The notes under the pieces: model-generated
Database searches by the model: none
The model's input: only the letters and a program-made list of their open reading frames with translations
What the model was told of the DNA's origin: nothing
Shown: positions 8,600-18,077 of the stretch, piece by piece
Layout: the number at the start of each line of letters is the position of its first letter
How positions within the stretch are numbered: the first letter of the stretch is position 1
Made by a program: the position numbers and the translations under genes
Assembly (NCBI RefSeq): GCF_900141815.1
Contig: NZ_FQYR01000004.1
Span: forward strand, 310,001-374,000
DNA from: Rubritalea squalenifaciens DSM 18772
GTDB taxonomy: Bacteria; Verrucomicrobiota; Verrucomicrobiia; Verrucomicrobiales; Akkermansiaceae
Reading direction: 5' to 3'
DNA: 64,000 nt

Positions 8600-10165
8600 A
8601 TGCGTTTGCTTGCCCTCGTGTTTTCCGCTCTACTGATATTGCCTTCTCTCGCAAATCCGATCTTTTTGCGTAAGGGGGATGAGGTTAGTGAGTTGACTAC
8701 GAAGTCGGGCAAGGTCCACAAGGATGTCCGGGTTTCGACGATTTCCGCAAAGGGGGTAACGGTCATTTCTAGTACAGGGGTCACGAGGATTCCACGGGCC
8801 GAGCTTCCTGGATACGAGCATATTTTCAGGAAATTTGATACAGCAGCGGGGGAGGCTGAGAGGGAGATCGCCTCTGAAGAGTCGATCAAGCAAGGAGAGG
8901 TCAGTCACCCAGATCTGGAGGCCTTGGTTGCGGAGGATTTGCCGCTGGAGTGGGCGCCAAAATCACTGAATGATATAGTGACGGTTTGCCTGAAAGTTGA
9001 GATCAGCAAAGGAGTTGATGAGTTTGGGAGAAAAGTCAAATGGGTGGGGTCGGCTTTTCTGTGCAATGAGCAGGGGGTGACCTATATCTACAGTAACCTG
9101 CACAATTTTTTCGGAGCCAAGGAATTTCGATTTGTCTATCAGGACGGCAGGGTGATTCCTGAAGCTCATTTGGGGAGAGTGGAGGTGGCGGACGGCAAGT
9201 ATGGTCTGTTTGTGAAGTCCTATGGGTTACCGCATGGCTGGGGTGGTGATGTGGTCAGGATTCGGCTGAGAAAATTTTACCCTCAAGCCCTGCAACTGGA
9301 TCGCACGTTATTGAGTACGAGATTTGTGGGTAAGGATATTGCCGTGGTTGGCAATCAGGGGGGAAGAGGTGCGATTACCAAGCTAACTGGCAAGCTCACG
9401 GCGGTAGAGAAACATGATATCATTATGCACAATGCGCGTACTGAGCCGGGAAATAGTGGTAGTCCGATTATCGATCTGGATAGTATGAAGGTGATTGGGA
9501 TACTCACCTGGGGGATGCGCCTTCCTGATCCAGTGCGAAGAGTGTGGAGCAAGGTCGGGGAAGAGGAGCGTGAAGGGATTAATAGTGGAGCTTCCCTCTC
9601 GCGAATCACATTTTCCAGTTCCTCATTTGATAAGCTTTATGAAGAGCGTCTCTTGATCAACCGAATGAAAAGTAGTGTCAGGTTGTTAGGCTTGATGGAT
9701 GCACTGGTGCCGAGCGCCGAGGGCTTGTTTGTGGATACCTCTGTTGAGGTCATGGGTGGGTTTACCATTGAGGATTTGTTAGCAGAGTCTCCCGATCATT
9801 ACATTGTCAAACGTCTGCTGAAACTCGATAAAGAGATCCGGGAGGGGAACAGGGGAGTCCGGATAAGCAACATGGATCTACTCAAGCTCTATTCATCAGC
9901 TTATCGCGATTGCCTGGCGTATACTCAGCGCCAGACGCGTGCCATTAAAGATAGAATGTACACGCGTTCTTATTTCTTTGAGTGCAGCGTGAAGAATACC
10001 TTTATGCTAGAGATCAGCCGCGCCTATGAGAATGGTATTGCTCGGTCCATTCAGTGGTACAGGAAACAGGGAAGTTTGGGCAAAAAAGCGATACCTCTAA
10101 AGGAGAGAGTGAGGCTGCCTAGACTGGATTCGGGTCTCCAAGGCTTAGGGATTCAGAGGGAGTAG
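8600..10165 (+). CDS. Secreted trypsin-like serine protease
   Basis: About 521 residues from the ATG at 8600, which gives a clear signal peptide (MRLLALVFSALLILPSLANP). An SHD1-like segment follows (LTTKSGKVHKDVRV…GVTRIPRAELPG), resembling that in the lipoproteins at 10996 and 12101. The central domain looks like a two-barrel chymotrypsin fold: candidate catalytic His in YSNLHNFFG, Asp in GGDVVRIRL, and Ser in TEPGNSGSPIID, with GILTWG just after, as in typical S1/DegP-type proteases. No PDZ domain is visible; the C-terminal ~200 residues are unassigned. It probably acts in the periplasm. The upstream TTG-initiated extension (8555) is unlikely. Confidence 0.82.
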   Translation: MRLLALVFSALLILPSLANPIFLRKGDEVSELTTKSGKVHKDVRVSTISAKGVTVISSTGVTRIPRAELPGYEHIFRKFDTAAGEAEREIASEESIKQGEVSHPDLEALVAEDLPLEWAPKSLNDIVTVCLKVEISKGVDEFGRKVKWVGSAFLCNEQGVTYIYSNLHNFFGAKEFRFVYQDGRVIPEAHLGRVEVADGKYGLFVKSYGLPHGWGGDVVRIRLRKFYPQALQLDRTLLSTRFVGKDIAVVGNQGGRGAITKLTGKLTAVEKHDIIMHNARTEPGNSGSPIIDLDSMKVIGILTWGMRLPDPVRRVWSKVGEEEREGINSGASLSRITFSSSSFDKLYEERLLINRMKSSVRLLGLMDALVPSAEGLFVDTSVEVMGGFTIEDLLAESPDHYIVKRLLKLDKEIREGNRGVRISNMDLLKLYSSAYRDCLAYTQRQTRAIKDRMYTRSYFFECSVKNTFMLEISRAYENGIARSIQWYRKQGSLGKKAIPLKERVRLPRLDSGLQGLGIQRE

Positions 10166-10240
10166 TTGTTTTGTAATGATAACAAATAGAGTTGATTATG
10201 TTTTTGACTCTTGCTGGGTGATTGTTGTATGTTGAAAGCT

Positions 10241-10879
10241 ATGTCTACCCTGCACCCCCCTAGAAGCGTACGGCATGTTCTGTGTTTTTGTGGCGTATTG
10301 GCCACATCATCTCAGATGGCATGGTCGGCTTTGACATTGACGCTAGATGTTGAAAATTTGACCGCGACTTGGACTGGTTCTGCCGTTTTAGATATTAGGA
10401 CACTTGATGGCGATGTTGCTAATATCTACATAGCTAGTTCTCAGCTTGATATACCTGTGACTGCAGGTTATATCGATAATGATCCCAGTAGTTTCGCCGT
10501 TGATGTGACTATTAACGGTATATCAAATGGAAGTATCTCTGAGGCTCCAAATTCTGAACGAATCTATGTTGATGACTCTCCTATGTTGATTGGAGTTAGA
10601 GTCGTTGATATTATTGATAATGATGGGCCTGGTAATCGTGATTCTCAGATCACAGTCACAGGTAATGGAGTTACTTATAGTATCAATTTTAATAATCTCA
10701 GTCAGGCTCAGATAGATTACTTAAAAACGGCCGATGGTTCGGAGCTTAGGTTTTTTCGTGCGGATAGCCCTGAGAATGATCTTGGTGAAGCAGGGACAGT
10801 GGTTATCATTCCTGAACCGAGTCAGTTGACAATGCTTGGTCTGGCTGGCGCAGGTCTACTAGTCCGGAGACGAAGATAG
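10241..10879 (+). CDS. PEP-CTERM sorting domain protein
   Basis: About 212 residues. The N-terminus carries a signal peptide (HVLCFCGVLATSSQMAWSA) and the C-terminus the PEP-CTERM tail: IPEPSQLTML, GLAGAGLLV, RRRR. The body is rich in D, N, I and V and looks like a beta-sandwich, with no catalytic residues that I can name. An in-frame ATG at 10229 is also possible; 10241 is preferred because GAAAG sits just upstream. Base composition here is lower in G+C than in the neighbouring rlmN or gltB, which hints at a faster-evolving surface protein. Confidence 0.82.
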   Translation: MSTLHPPRSVRHVLCFCGVLATSSQMAWSALTLTLDVENLTATWTGSAVLDIRTLDGDVANIYIASSQLDIPVTAGYIDNDPSSFAVDVTINGISNGSISEAPNSERIYVDDSPMLIGVRVVDIIDNDGPGNRDSQITVTGNGVTYSINFNNLSQAQIDYLKTADGSELRFFRADSPENDLGEAGTVVIIPEPSQLTMLGLAGAGLLVRRRR

Positions 10880-10934
10880 TATCATGGGGAAAGCCGTCAG
10901 GATGACTGACGTGCAATAAAAGCGTGCGTGGGTA

Positions 10935-10966
10935 CAAAAAATCCCAGCCATTGGGATGGCTGGGAT
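10935..10966 (-). terminator. Terminator of the coiled-coil lipoprotein gene
   Basis: Stem ATCCCAGCCA / TGGCTGGGAT (10941-10966), followed on the reverse strand by a T run (complement of 10935-10940), 30 bases past the stop at 10996. Confidence 0.75.
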
Positions 10967-10995
10967 ATGCATATACTAATGATGGTCAGCGTGAA

Positions 10996-11973
10996 TCAGA
11001 GATTCGTCTTGGACTTGTCTGTTTCTTTGTCGAGGACACGGCCGGATTTCTTGTCTTTGAGAACGAGCTCATACTGCCCTTTGATCCAGGAATCCGTGGT
11101 GAAGGTGCGTCTCTCACCAGCCTTAATGCTGCCAAGCATAGATCCTCTAAAATAAAGGTTGGCATCTACATTGGCTACAACCTTCACGGAGAGAGTTTTT
11201 GTGTGGAACTCTGCGCCGTTATACTCAGGGTATCTTTTCTTGAACATCCGAGTCACTTTGACGGAAATGGAGCCACGAGGGATGATTTTCTTCTTTTTCG
11301 TGTCGTCCGAAGAGGGGCGTGAGTATGAGGAATCCTCTGATGGGGAGCTCTGAGGACGATTTGATTTGCTTGCCTCGATGGCGTGCACCTTGGCGTATTG
11401 GTTAGCAATACGCTTGGCCTCGAGTTTTTTTCTGCGGGCAGCGGCATCCGGGTCGTAGTGGCAGCGCTCCCGAATCTCTTCTGGGAGATTCGTGAAAGGA
11501 ATGCGTTTCAGGCCGTGCTCGTACATGATACTTACACCGATGGCATCGGCACTCGTCACCTTGACGTCGTTGTACTCAGTTCCATCGTTGAGAACGAGTT
11601 TCTTGAGTTTGGTTCCCTTGTAGCTTTTGCAGGCGGCGGCGCGCTGGGCTTCCCGTTCAGCTTCTGCCTTCTCTTGAGCTTCAATCTCTGCGAGTTCTCT
11701 GAGACGTTCTTCTTCAGCCAGGCGCTCAGCTTCGGCTTGGGCCTTTGCTTCTTCCTCTCGGGCTTTTGCTTCTGCCGCACGTTCGGCGGCTAGTCTTTCT
11801 TGTTCAGCAGCATATTCCTTGTTCGCTTGCTCTCTGGCTAATCTTCGTCTTTCTCGGATAGCTTCTTTTTCTGCCAGTCTTGCCTTCTTTTTGGGGTCTT
11901 CCTCCATACATGAGGAATTGATCAAGATAGCAGGGAGGAGCAGGGTGATAGGTAAAAGTTTACGCAACGACAT
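10996..11973 (-). CDS. Probable lipoprotein: coiled coil plus SHD1-like domain (paralog 1)
   Basis: A 325-residue exported protein. The N-terminus is a signal peptide ending at a cysteine (LLPAILINSSC22), a plausible though imperfect lipobox. Residues ~28-112 are an A/E/K/R-rich coiled coil. Residues ~115-170 form a compact domain, LVLNDGTEYNDVKVTSADAI and HGLKRIPFTNLPEEI, that recurs in the neighbouring paralog and, more weakly, in the protease at 8600. The C-terminal ~90 residues are beta-rich (SVKVVANVDANLYFRGSMLG). I do not know the function. The paralog lies 128 bases beyond its start on the same strand, so a tandem duplication is likely. Confidence 0.8.
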   Translation of the reverse strand: MSLRKLLPITLLLPAILINSSCMEEDPKKKARLAEKEAIRERRRLAREQANKEYAAEQERLAAERAAEAKAREEEAKAQAEAERLAEEERLRELAEIEAQEKAEAEREAQRAAACKSYKGTKLKKLVLNDGTEYNDVKVTSADAIGVSIMYEHGLKRIPFTNLPEEIRERCHYDPDAAARRKKLEAKRIANQYAKVHAIEASKSNRPQSSPSEDSSYSRPSSDDTKKKKIIPRGSISVKVTRMFKKRYPEYNGAEFHTKTLSVKVVANVDANLYFRGSMLGSIKAGERRTFTTDSWIKGQYELVLKDKKSGRVLDKETDKSKTNL

Positions 11974-12100
11974 AGGTAATCAGCAAAGTAAGTTGCACTA
12001 TTGCTAAAAGGGGGAGATGGAGAGGTCAATAAACTTTACATCTACTAAAGGGGAGAAGCATACCGGCTTTTAGGGGGGCGTGTGTGCTTTCTTATGGAGC

Positions 12101-13102
12101 CTATTCACCAGGAGAGTCTAACGATTGAGTTAGCGCCTTGGCTAGGATGTCCCCAGTCCTCCTGTCTCTGAGGGTTACTACAGAACCGCTTTTGTTGAAG
12201 ATGGAGGTTTTGAGTGTACGCGTTTTGCCTGGGGTGACAGATCCAAGTATCCTTTTGTTATCCAGATAGACAACTGCTTCTACAGTGGACGTGGCGTAAA
12301 TGATAAGCCGAGGCTTGGTGTATATGCGCATGTTCTGGCCATTGTTCAACACGATGTCTTGTTCTCCGCTAGTGATGTGCGCTGAAATGCTTCCTTTCTG
12401 GCTATTTTGAGTATGGGGTTTCTTGCGCAGCCTGGGTTTCTTGTCGGGGGACGAGGAGTTTGCTTCTCTCTTGGCCATAGCCTGTAGTTCTTCGATGGCC
12501 TCCATGGTAGCGTATTGGTTCTGGATGATTCTGGCTTCGAGTTGTTGTCGTCGGGTTGCAGCTTCCGGATCGTAGTGACATATTTTGCCAATCTCATCAG
12601 GGAGATTGGTGAACGGGATACGTTTGAGACCATGCTCGTACATGATGCTTACACCGATGGCATCTGCGCTGGTGACCTTGGCGTCCTTGTACTCAGTTCC
12701 GTCTTTAAGGGTGAGAGTTTCAAATGTGGTGCCTTTGTAATTTTGGCAAGCGGTTAGGCGCTTGGCCTCTTTCTCGGCTTCAGCTTGTTGCTTGGCGTCG
12801 ATAGCGGCTTCAATGGCAGCGAGCTCTTTGATATGCTCTTCTTTGGAGATACGCTCTGCTTCACGTTGGGCCTTCTCGGCTTCAGCTTTAGCTTGTGCTT
12901 TCGCTTTGCGCTCAGCAATCTGAGTATACTTTCTCTCAATATATTCGTTGGTGCCTCTGCTCGTTTCGAGTCTGCGTTCCTCGCGAATGGCCTCTTTTTC
13001 TTCGAGTCTGGCTTTCTTTTCAGGGTCTTGCTCCATGCAGGAGTTTGTTAGCAAAGCTAGTGGAATGAGGGTGGGGATAATTAGGGTTCTAAGCAGAGAC
13101 AT
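12101..13102 (-). CDS. Probable lipoprotein: coiled coil plus SHD1-like domain (paralog 2)
   Basis: A 333-residue paralog of the gene at 10996. The start at 13102 (MSLLRTLIIPTL…) aligns with its paralog's MSLRKLLPITLL; a longer in-frame extension to 13228 would cross the gltB terminator and is rejected. It shares the signal peptide with a Cys at LLTNSC, the opening MEQDPEKKARLEEKEAIRE, the coiled coil, and an almost identical core (TSADAIGVSIMYEHGLKRIP). The C-terminal domain has diverged (IYATSTVEAVVYLDNKRILG). High conservation of the core against a divergent tail suggests that the core is the functional or binding part. Confidence 0.8.
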   Translation of the reverse strand: MSLLRTLIIPTLIPLALLTNSCMEQDPEKKARLEEKEAIREERRLETSRGTNEYIERKYTQIAERKAKAQAKAEAEKAQREAERISKEEHIKELAAIEAAIDAKQQAEAEKEAKRLTACQNYKGTTFETLTLKDGTEYKDAKVTSADAIGVSIMYEHGLKRIPFTNLPDEIGKICHYDPEAATRRQQLEARIIQNQYATMEAIEELQAMAKREANSSSPDKKPRLRKKPHTQNSQKGSISAHITSGEQDIVLNNGQNMRIYTKPRLIIYATSTVEAVVYLDNKRILGSVTPGKTRTLKTSIFNKSGSVVTLRDRRTGDILAKALTQSLDSPGE

Positions 13103-13185
13103 GTTTGTGGGACGAAGTGAACAAGTTAATGGATAAATATTCCTGATAATTGGGTCAATGAACTTTGCTGCCGTTAATATGAGAT

Positions 13186-13217
13186 GAAAAAATCCCCGCC
13201 AGCTAGCTGACGGGGAT
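13186..13217 (-). terminator. gltB terminator
   Basis: Stem ATCCCCG…CAGC / GCTG…CGGGGAT (13192-13217) followed by a reverse-strand T run, 28 bases after the gltB stop. Confidence 0.8.
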
Positions 13218-13244
13218 GTAAAAAACAAATTTTAGTAAGGAAGC

Positions 13245-16200
13245 TTAGGCCTTTGCTTTCGGTGTAGAGGCTGCCTCGTGCTCTGACTCGGCTAGCTCCA
13301 GCATGGCGCGTGTCTTAGGAATGACGCGTACGATCTTGTGTACGGTGTTCTCCCAGTCGGCCAGAAGTTCCTTGGCGCGTGAGGAGCCAGTCAGCTCGGC
13401 GTGCTCCTCGATGAGGGCCTTGCACTCGGCGATGTCCTCAGGGCGTTTGATTGGTAGTGGAGCTACCATCTCGGTATTGATGCGGGACTGGAAGCGGCCG
13501 TCTTCGTCATAGACGTAGGCGGTGCCGCCGGACATGCCAGCGCCAAAGTTTTTGCCAGTCTTGCCAAGGATCACGGTGAGGCCGTTGGTCATGTACTCGC
13601 AACCGTGGTCGCCGACGCCTTCGACAACCGCTTGTGCTCCTGAGTTACGTACGCAGAAGCGTTCACCAGCACGGCCGTTGACGAAGAGTTTACCGTGAGT
13701 GGCACCATAGAGACAGGTGTTACCGACGATGGAATTCTTCGCAGCCTCAAACTTGTGGTTCTCAACAGGACGGACGGTGATGCGGCCGCCAGCCATGCCC
13801 TTGCCTACGTAGTCATTGCCTTCACCTACGAGGTTGAGGTGGATGCCTCCTGCTAGGAATGTACCGAATGACTGACCTGCTGATCCGCTGATATTGAGTG
13901 TGATGGTGCCGCATGGTAGGCCGGTGTTGCCATAGACCTCGGCGATGCGCCCGGAGAGGCGAGTGCCGATGTTACGGTCTGTATTGACCACCTTGTAGTC
14001 CAGGCAGATAGGTGCGCGGTCCATCAGGGCGCTGAAATCATCAGTAGCGAGTTCCTTCTTGAGGTCTTCAAGGATCTGTAGGTCGAGGGCTGGCTTGTCC
14101 AAGCCGTCGTTGCGTTCCTGCGTGCAAATGCGGGAGATCTGGTCCACAGGGGTGCCTGAGATCTTGGAGAGCTCTGGAGTGACGTCCTTGAGCACAGGGC
14201 CGAGGTCAATCATGTTGGCTTTCGGGTGCTCAGGTACGTGACGCTGTTTAAGGAATCCGGGGTGACCGATGAGCTCGTCGAGCTTGCGTACACCGAGAGA
14301 GGCCATGATCTCACGAGCTTCCTGGGAAACTGCGTTGAAGAAGTTGATGACCTGCTCTGGGGTGCCCTTGAACTTGGCACGCCACTTCGGATCGGTAGTG
14401 GCTACGCCCACTGGGCAGTTGTTGAGGTGGCACTTACGGACGTATACACAGCCCATGGCGATCATCGCGATGGTGCCGAAGTTGTATTCCTCAGCACCGA
14501 GGATAGCTGCGGTGATGATGTCCTTACCTGTGCGGAGGCCGCCGTCTGTACGCAGGGTGACCTTGTTGCGGAGGCCGTTGAGTAGGAGTGTCTGCTGTGC
14601 CTCTGAGAGACCGAGTTCCCATGGGAGACCACAGTGCTTGGTGGAGGAAAGCGGGGAAGCGCCTGTACCTCCGTCGTGACCGGAGATCAGAATGACGTCT
14701 GCACTGGCCTTGGCAACACCTGCTGCCACTGTGCCAACACCGTTCTCGGCAACGAGCTTCACAGTTACGCGGGCCTTCGGATTGATTTCCTTCAGGTCGT
14801 GGATGAGCTGAGCCAGATCCTCGATGGAGTAGATGTCGTGGTGAGGTGGAGGTGAGATGAGCTGGACACCTGGTTGGGTGTTGCGCAGGCGGGCGATGAT
14901 GCCGTTCACCTTGTGACCTGGCAGCTGGCCACCTTCGCCAGGCTTGGCGCCCTGGGCCATCTTGATTTCCAGTTCGTCCGCATTCACGAGGTAGTGAGCG
15001 GAGACACCGAAACGACCGGATGCAATCTGCTTGATGCGGGACTTCGCGAGGTCGCCGTTCGGGTATGGAGTGAAGCGCTTAGGATCTTCACCGCCTTCAC
15101 CAGAGTCAGAGCGGCCGCCAATGCGGTTCATGGCGATGGCAAGCGTTTCGTGAGCTTCTGGGGAGAGAGCGCCGATGGACATCGCTGCTGTGGTGAAGCG
15201 GCGGCGGATGTCTTCGATTGGCTCAACTTCTTCGATCGGTACTGGGCCACTGGAAAGTGGCACGAAGTCGAAGAGGTCCTTGATGGTTACCGGAGTAGTT
15301 TCAAGGGAGGCTTTCACGTAGTCTTCGTAGTCCTCAGCTTTGCCAGTCTTTACGAAGGTGTGGAAATTCTTGATCACGTCTGTGGTGAGAGCGTGGCGCT
15401 CACCTTGTTTACGGTAGCGGTTGTAGCCTGGGTCACCGAGAGTGAGTGGCTCGCCTTCAGTGAGGTCGCTGTGACCAGCCTTGTGGCGGATGATGGATTC
15501 TTCCGCGATTTCTGCGAAACCAATACCACCAATGCGGGACTTGGTTGCAGTGAAGCAGGTATCGACAACATCGGAACCGATGCCGACAGCCTCGAAGATC
15601 TGAGCACCCTGGTAGGAGTTGAGTACGGAGATACCCATCTTGGACATGATCTTCAGTAGGCCTTTTTCGAGTGCCTTGCGGTAGTTGGCCATGCCAATCT
15701 CTGGAGTGACGCCTTCGAGCTTGCCTTTGGTATCGTTCGCGATGACCTGACGGACAGTCGCATAGCCAAGGTATGGGCAGACGGCGGTAGCACCAAAGCC
15801 GAACAAGCAGGCAATCTGATGGGTGTCACGGGCTTCTGCTGTTTCAATCACGAGAGAGGCGCGGAGACGCTTGCGTGCGCGGTTGAGATGGTGGTGTACG
15901 GCGCCTGTAATGAGAAGTGTTGGAATGGCGACTCGCTCTGGGGCTGAGGCGCGGTCGGAGAGGATCAGGATGGAAATGTCTTCCTCAATGGCTTCTTCTG
16001 CTTCCTTGCAGACGCGCTGGATAGCTTTGAGCATGCCATCGGCACCTTCAGAGAGGTTCCAGGTGGTATCGAGTTGGCGGGATGGGTAGCCATGCTCGCC
16101 CATTTGTTTGATCTTCTCCATTTCCTGTTCGAGCAGGATAGCGGACTCGAGTTCGAGGACCGCGGCGTGCTCTGGAGTTTCATCAAGCATGTTGCGTTCT

Positions 16201-17858
16201 GCTCCAAGGCCGGCAGCCAAGGACATGACGGCCCACTCACGGATCGGATCGATCGGTGGGTTGGTTACCTGTGCGAAGAGTTGCTTGAAGTATGTGTAGA
16301 GGAGACGCGGGTAGGTGGAGAGAACTGCCAGAGGGATATCATCACCCATGGAGAAGACGGCTTCTTGAGCTCCCTTGATCATAGGAGGAAATACCATGTC
16401 CAGGTCTTCCTCACTGATGCCGTTCATGATCTGAAGGCGTGTCAGAGTTGTCTCATCAAAATCTACAGCTGGGACTTGAGGGTCCGGGGAAATGTAGTCA
16501 CGGAGGTTGAGTTGGTTCTCATCTACCCAGCGAGCGTAAGGAGCCTGCTTGGCGAGGGCTTCCTTGACTTCACGGTCATTCTTGAGCTCGCCAGTGGAGA
16601 GGTCGGCAAGAAGCATTTGGCCTGGTCCGAGGCGCCCCTTGCGGATGATGGTGGACTGATCGAGCTCGACCGCGCCGATTTCGGAGCCGATATAGAGTAG
16701 GCCGTCCTCAGTGAGGGCGTAGCGGGATGGGCGCAGGCCGTTACGGTCGAGAGAGGCGCAGACTTTGGTGCCATCTGTGTAGACGAGACCAGCTGGGCCG
16801 TCCCAAGGCTCTGCGAAGGAGCGGTGGTATGCGTAGAAACCGCGAAGCTCATCGGAGATGTCCGGGTCGTTACGGAAGGCCGGTGGCACGAGCATACACA
16901 TGGAGTGCTCGATGGAGCGGCCGGAAAGGGTGAGTAGCTCGAGCGCATGGTCGAGAGACGCGGAGTCGGACTCGTTATCAGAAAGGAGATTTTTGACGAG
17001 GTTTACGTCGTCGCCCCAGACGTCTGATTCGAAGAATTCTTCACGGGAAGCCATCCAGTTCCGGTTACCGCGGACGGTGTTGATTTCACCGTTGTGGCAC
17101 ATCATGCGGAATGGCTGACCGAGTGGCCAAGCTGGGAAAGTGTTAGTGGAGAATCGCTGGTGGTAGAGAGCGATTGCTGTCTCAAAGTCGTCGTCCTGCA
17201 TGTCCTTGTAGAAGGCGCGCAGGGTGGCTGGCATGGCAAGGCCTTTGTAGGAGATCAGGCGGCCAGAGAAGGAAGGCATGTAGAAGTTATCAATATCCTT
17301 GGTGCCGTGCTCGACAGCGCGGCGGCAGAGGTAGAGCTGGCGCTCAAACTGAAGTGAATCCCAGCCTGATGGCTTGGCCATGAGGAGGTGAAGGATGTGG
17401 GGCTGGGTCTTTTGGGCGAGTTCACCGAGTTCCTCAGGAACAACGGGGACTTCACGCCAGCCGATGATTGCAATACCGCGGTCGCTAACTGTCTTTTCCG
17501 CGAGGCTCTTGATCTGGGTCTCAGCATCGGCATTGCCACGTGGCATGAAGAATACGCCAACGGCGATGTCTTCAGCTGCTACGCTTGAATTACCAAGAGC
17601 TGCGGCTTCGCGAGCAAAAAGTTTGCGAGGGATTTGGGAGAGGATACCGGAACCGTCACCAGTCTTCATGTCTGCGTCCACGGCACCACGGTGTGTCATG
17701 TTACAGACGGACTCTACCGCTAGATCCAATATTTTCTTCGACGCTTTGCCGTGGATCTGGACGATGGCGCCCATGCCACAGTTGTCGCGTTCGTTGGAAA
17801 ATGAGTGGAGTGATCCGGTGGTATCCGGTGTGTATTGAGAGTCGTATGGTGACTTCAT
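13245..17858 (-). CDS. gltB: Glutamate synthase large subunit
   Basis: A 1537-residue enzyme that makes two glutamates from glutamine and 2-oxoglutarate. Residues 27 onward form the type II glutamine amidotransferase domain: ERDNCGMGA places the catalytic Cys at C27 after a 26-residue propeptide. The central and FMN-binding domains follow, with the 3Fe-4S ligands in CVYVRKCHLNNCPVGVAT and the loop GEGGEDPKRF. The C-terminal beta-helix domain has the repeated G-x-x-x-G-x-G pattern (GGRITVRPVENHKF, GNTCLYGATHGKLFVNGRAGERF). Length is normal for the large subunit. The NADPH-oxidising small subunit gltD is not adjacent or elsewhere in the window, so it must be encoded elsewhere, or the enzyme may use ferredoxin. 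Confidence 0.97.
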   Translation of the reverse strand: MKSPYDSQYTPDTTGSLHSFSNERDNCGMGAIVQIHGKASKKILDLAVESVCNMTHRGAVDADMKTGDGSGILSQIPRKLFAREAAALGNSSVAAEDIAVGVFFMPRGNADAETQIKSLAEKTVSDRGIAIIGWREVPVVPEELGELAQKTQPHILHLLMAKPSGWDSLQFERQLYLCRRAVEHGTKDIDNFYMPSFSGRLISYKGLAMPATLRAFYKDMQDDDFETAIALYHQRFSTNTFPAWPLGQPFRMMCHNGEINTVRGNRNWMASREEFFESDVWGDDVNLVKNLLSDNESDSASLDHALELLTLSGRSIEHSMCMLVPPAFRNDPDISDELRGFYAYHRSFAEPWDGPAGLVYTDGTKVCASLDRNGLRPSRYALTEDGLLYIGSEIGAVELDQSTIIRKGRLGPGQMLLADLSTGELKNDREVKEALAKQAPYARWVDENQLNLRDYISPDPQVPAVDFDETTLTRLQIMNGISEEDLDMVFPPMIKGAQEAVFSMGDDIPLAVLSTYPRLLYTYFKQLFAQVTNPPIDPIREWAVMSLAAGLGAERNMLDETPEHAAVLELESAILLEQEMEKIKQMGEHGYPSRQLDTTWNLSEGADGMLKAIQRVCKEAEEAIEEDISILILSDRASAPERVAIPTLLITGAVHHHLNRARKRLRASLVIETAEARDTHQIACLFGFGATAVCPYLGYATVRQVIANDTKGKLEGVTPEIGMANYRKALEKGLLKIMSKMGISVLNSYQGAQIFEAVGIGSDVVDTCFTATKSRIGGIGFAEIAEESIIRHKAGHSDLTEGEPLTLGDPGYNRYRKQGERHALTTDVIKNFHTFVKTGKAEDYEDYVKASLETTPVTIKDLFDFVPLSSGPVPIEEVEPIEDIRRRFTTAAMSIGALSPEAHETLAIAMNRIGGRSDSGEGGEDPKRFTPYPNGDLAKSRIKQIASGRFGVSAHYLVNADELEIKMAQGAKPGEGGQLPGHKVNGIIARLRNTQPGVQLISPPPHHDIYSIEDLAQLIHDLKEINPKARVTVKLVAENGVGTVAAGVAKASADVILISGHDGGTGASPLSSTKHCGLPWELGLSEAQQTLLLNGLRNKVTLRTDGGLRTGKDIITAAILGAEEYNFGTIAMIAMGCVYVRKCHLNNCPVGVATTDPKWRAKFKGTPEQVINFFNAVSQEAREIMASLGVRKLDELIGHPGFLKQRHVPEHPKANMIDLGPVLKDVTPELSKISGTPVDQISRICTQERNDGLDKPALDLQILEDLKKELATDDFSALMDRAPICLDYKVVNTDRNIGTRLSGRIAEVYGNTGLPCGTITLNISGSAGQSFGTFLAGGIHLNLVGEGNDYVGKGMAGGRITVRPVENHKFEAAKNSIVGNTCLYGATHGKLFVNGRAGERFCVRNSGAQAVVEGVGDHGCEYMTNGLTVILGKTGKNFGAGMSGGTAYVYDEDGRFQSRINTEMVAPLPIKRPEDIAECKALIEEHAELTGSSRAKELLADWENTVHKIVRVIPKTRAMLELAESEHEAASTPKAKA

Positions 17859-18077
17859 GTTTTGATATTTAGAAGGTTACGGTTTGAAAATTTCTAAAAT
17901 GTCTTGCGGTCCCGCTAGGGCTGCTGCCCGGGGGAGCGAATGTAATGCGCTTGTATAGCCTTGGAAAGAAGGAATTGTGGCAGTTTGTGCTTATGGGCAC
18001 ATATTCACATACCGCTTCGCTTTACGTCAAAAAACAGGGGCTAGAGGGCTTCTGCGCTGGTGAGAGCGGGGCTGGAT

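Noticed and set aside
14226-17383. Several forward frames of 60-260 codons opposite gltB
   Set aside because: They are complements of the gltB coding sequence; gltB's domains account for the whole stretch.
17859-18077. Riboswitch ahead of gltB
   Set aside because: The gap contains no conserved glutamine or other riboswitch core that I could recognise.
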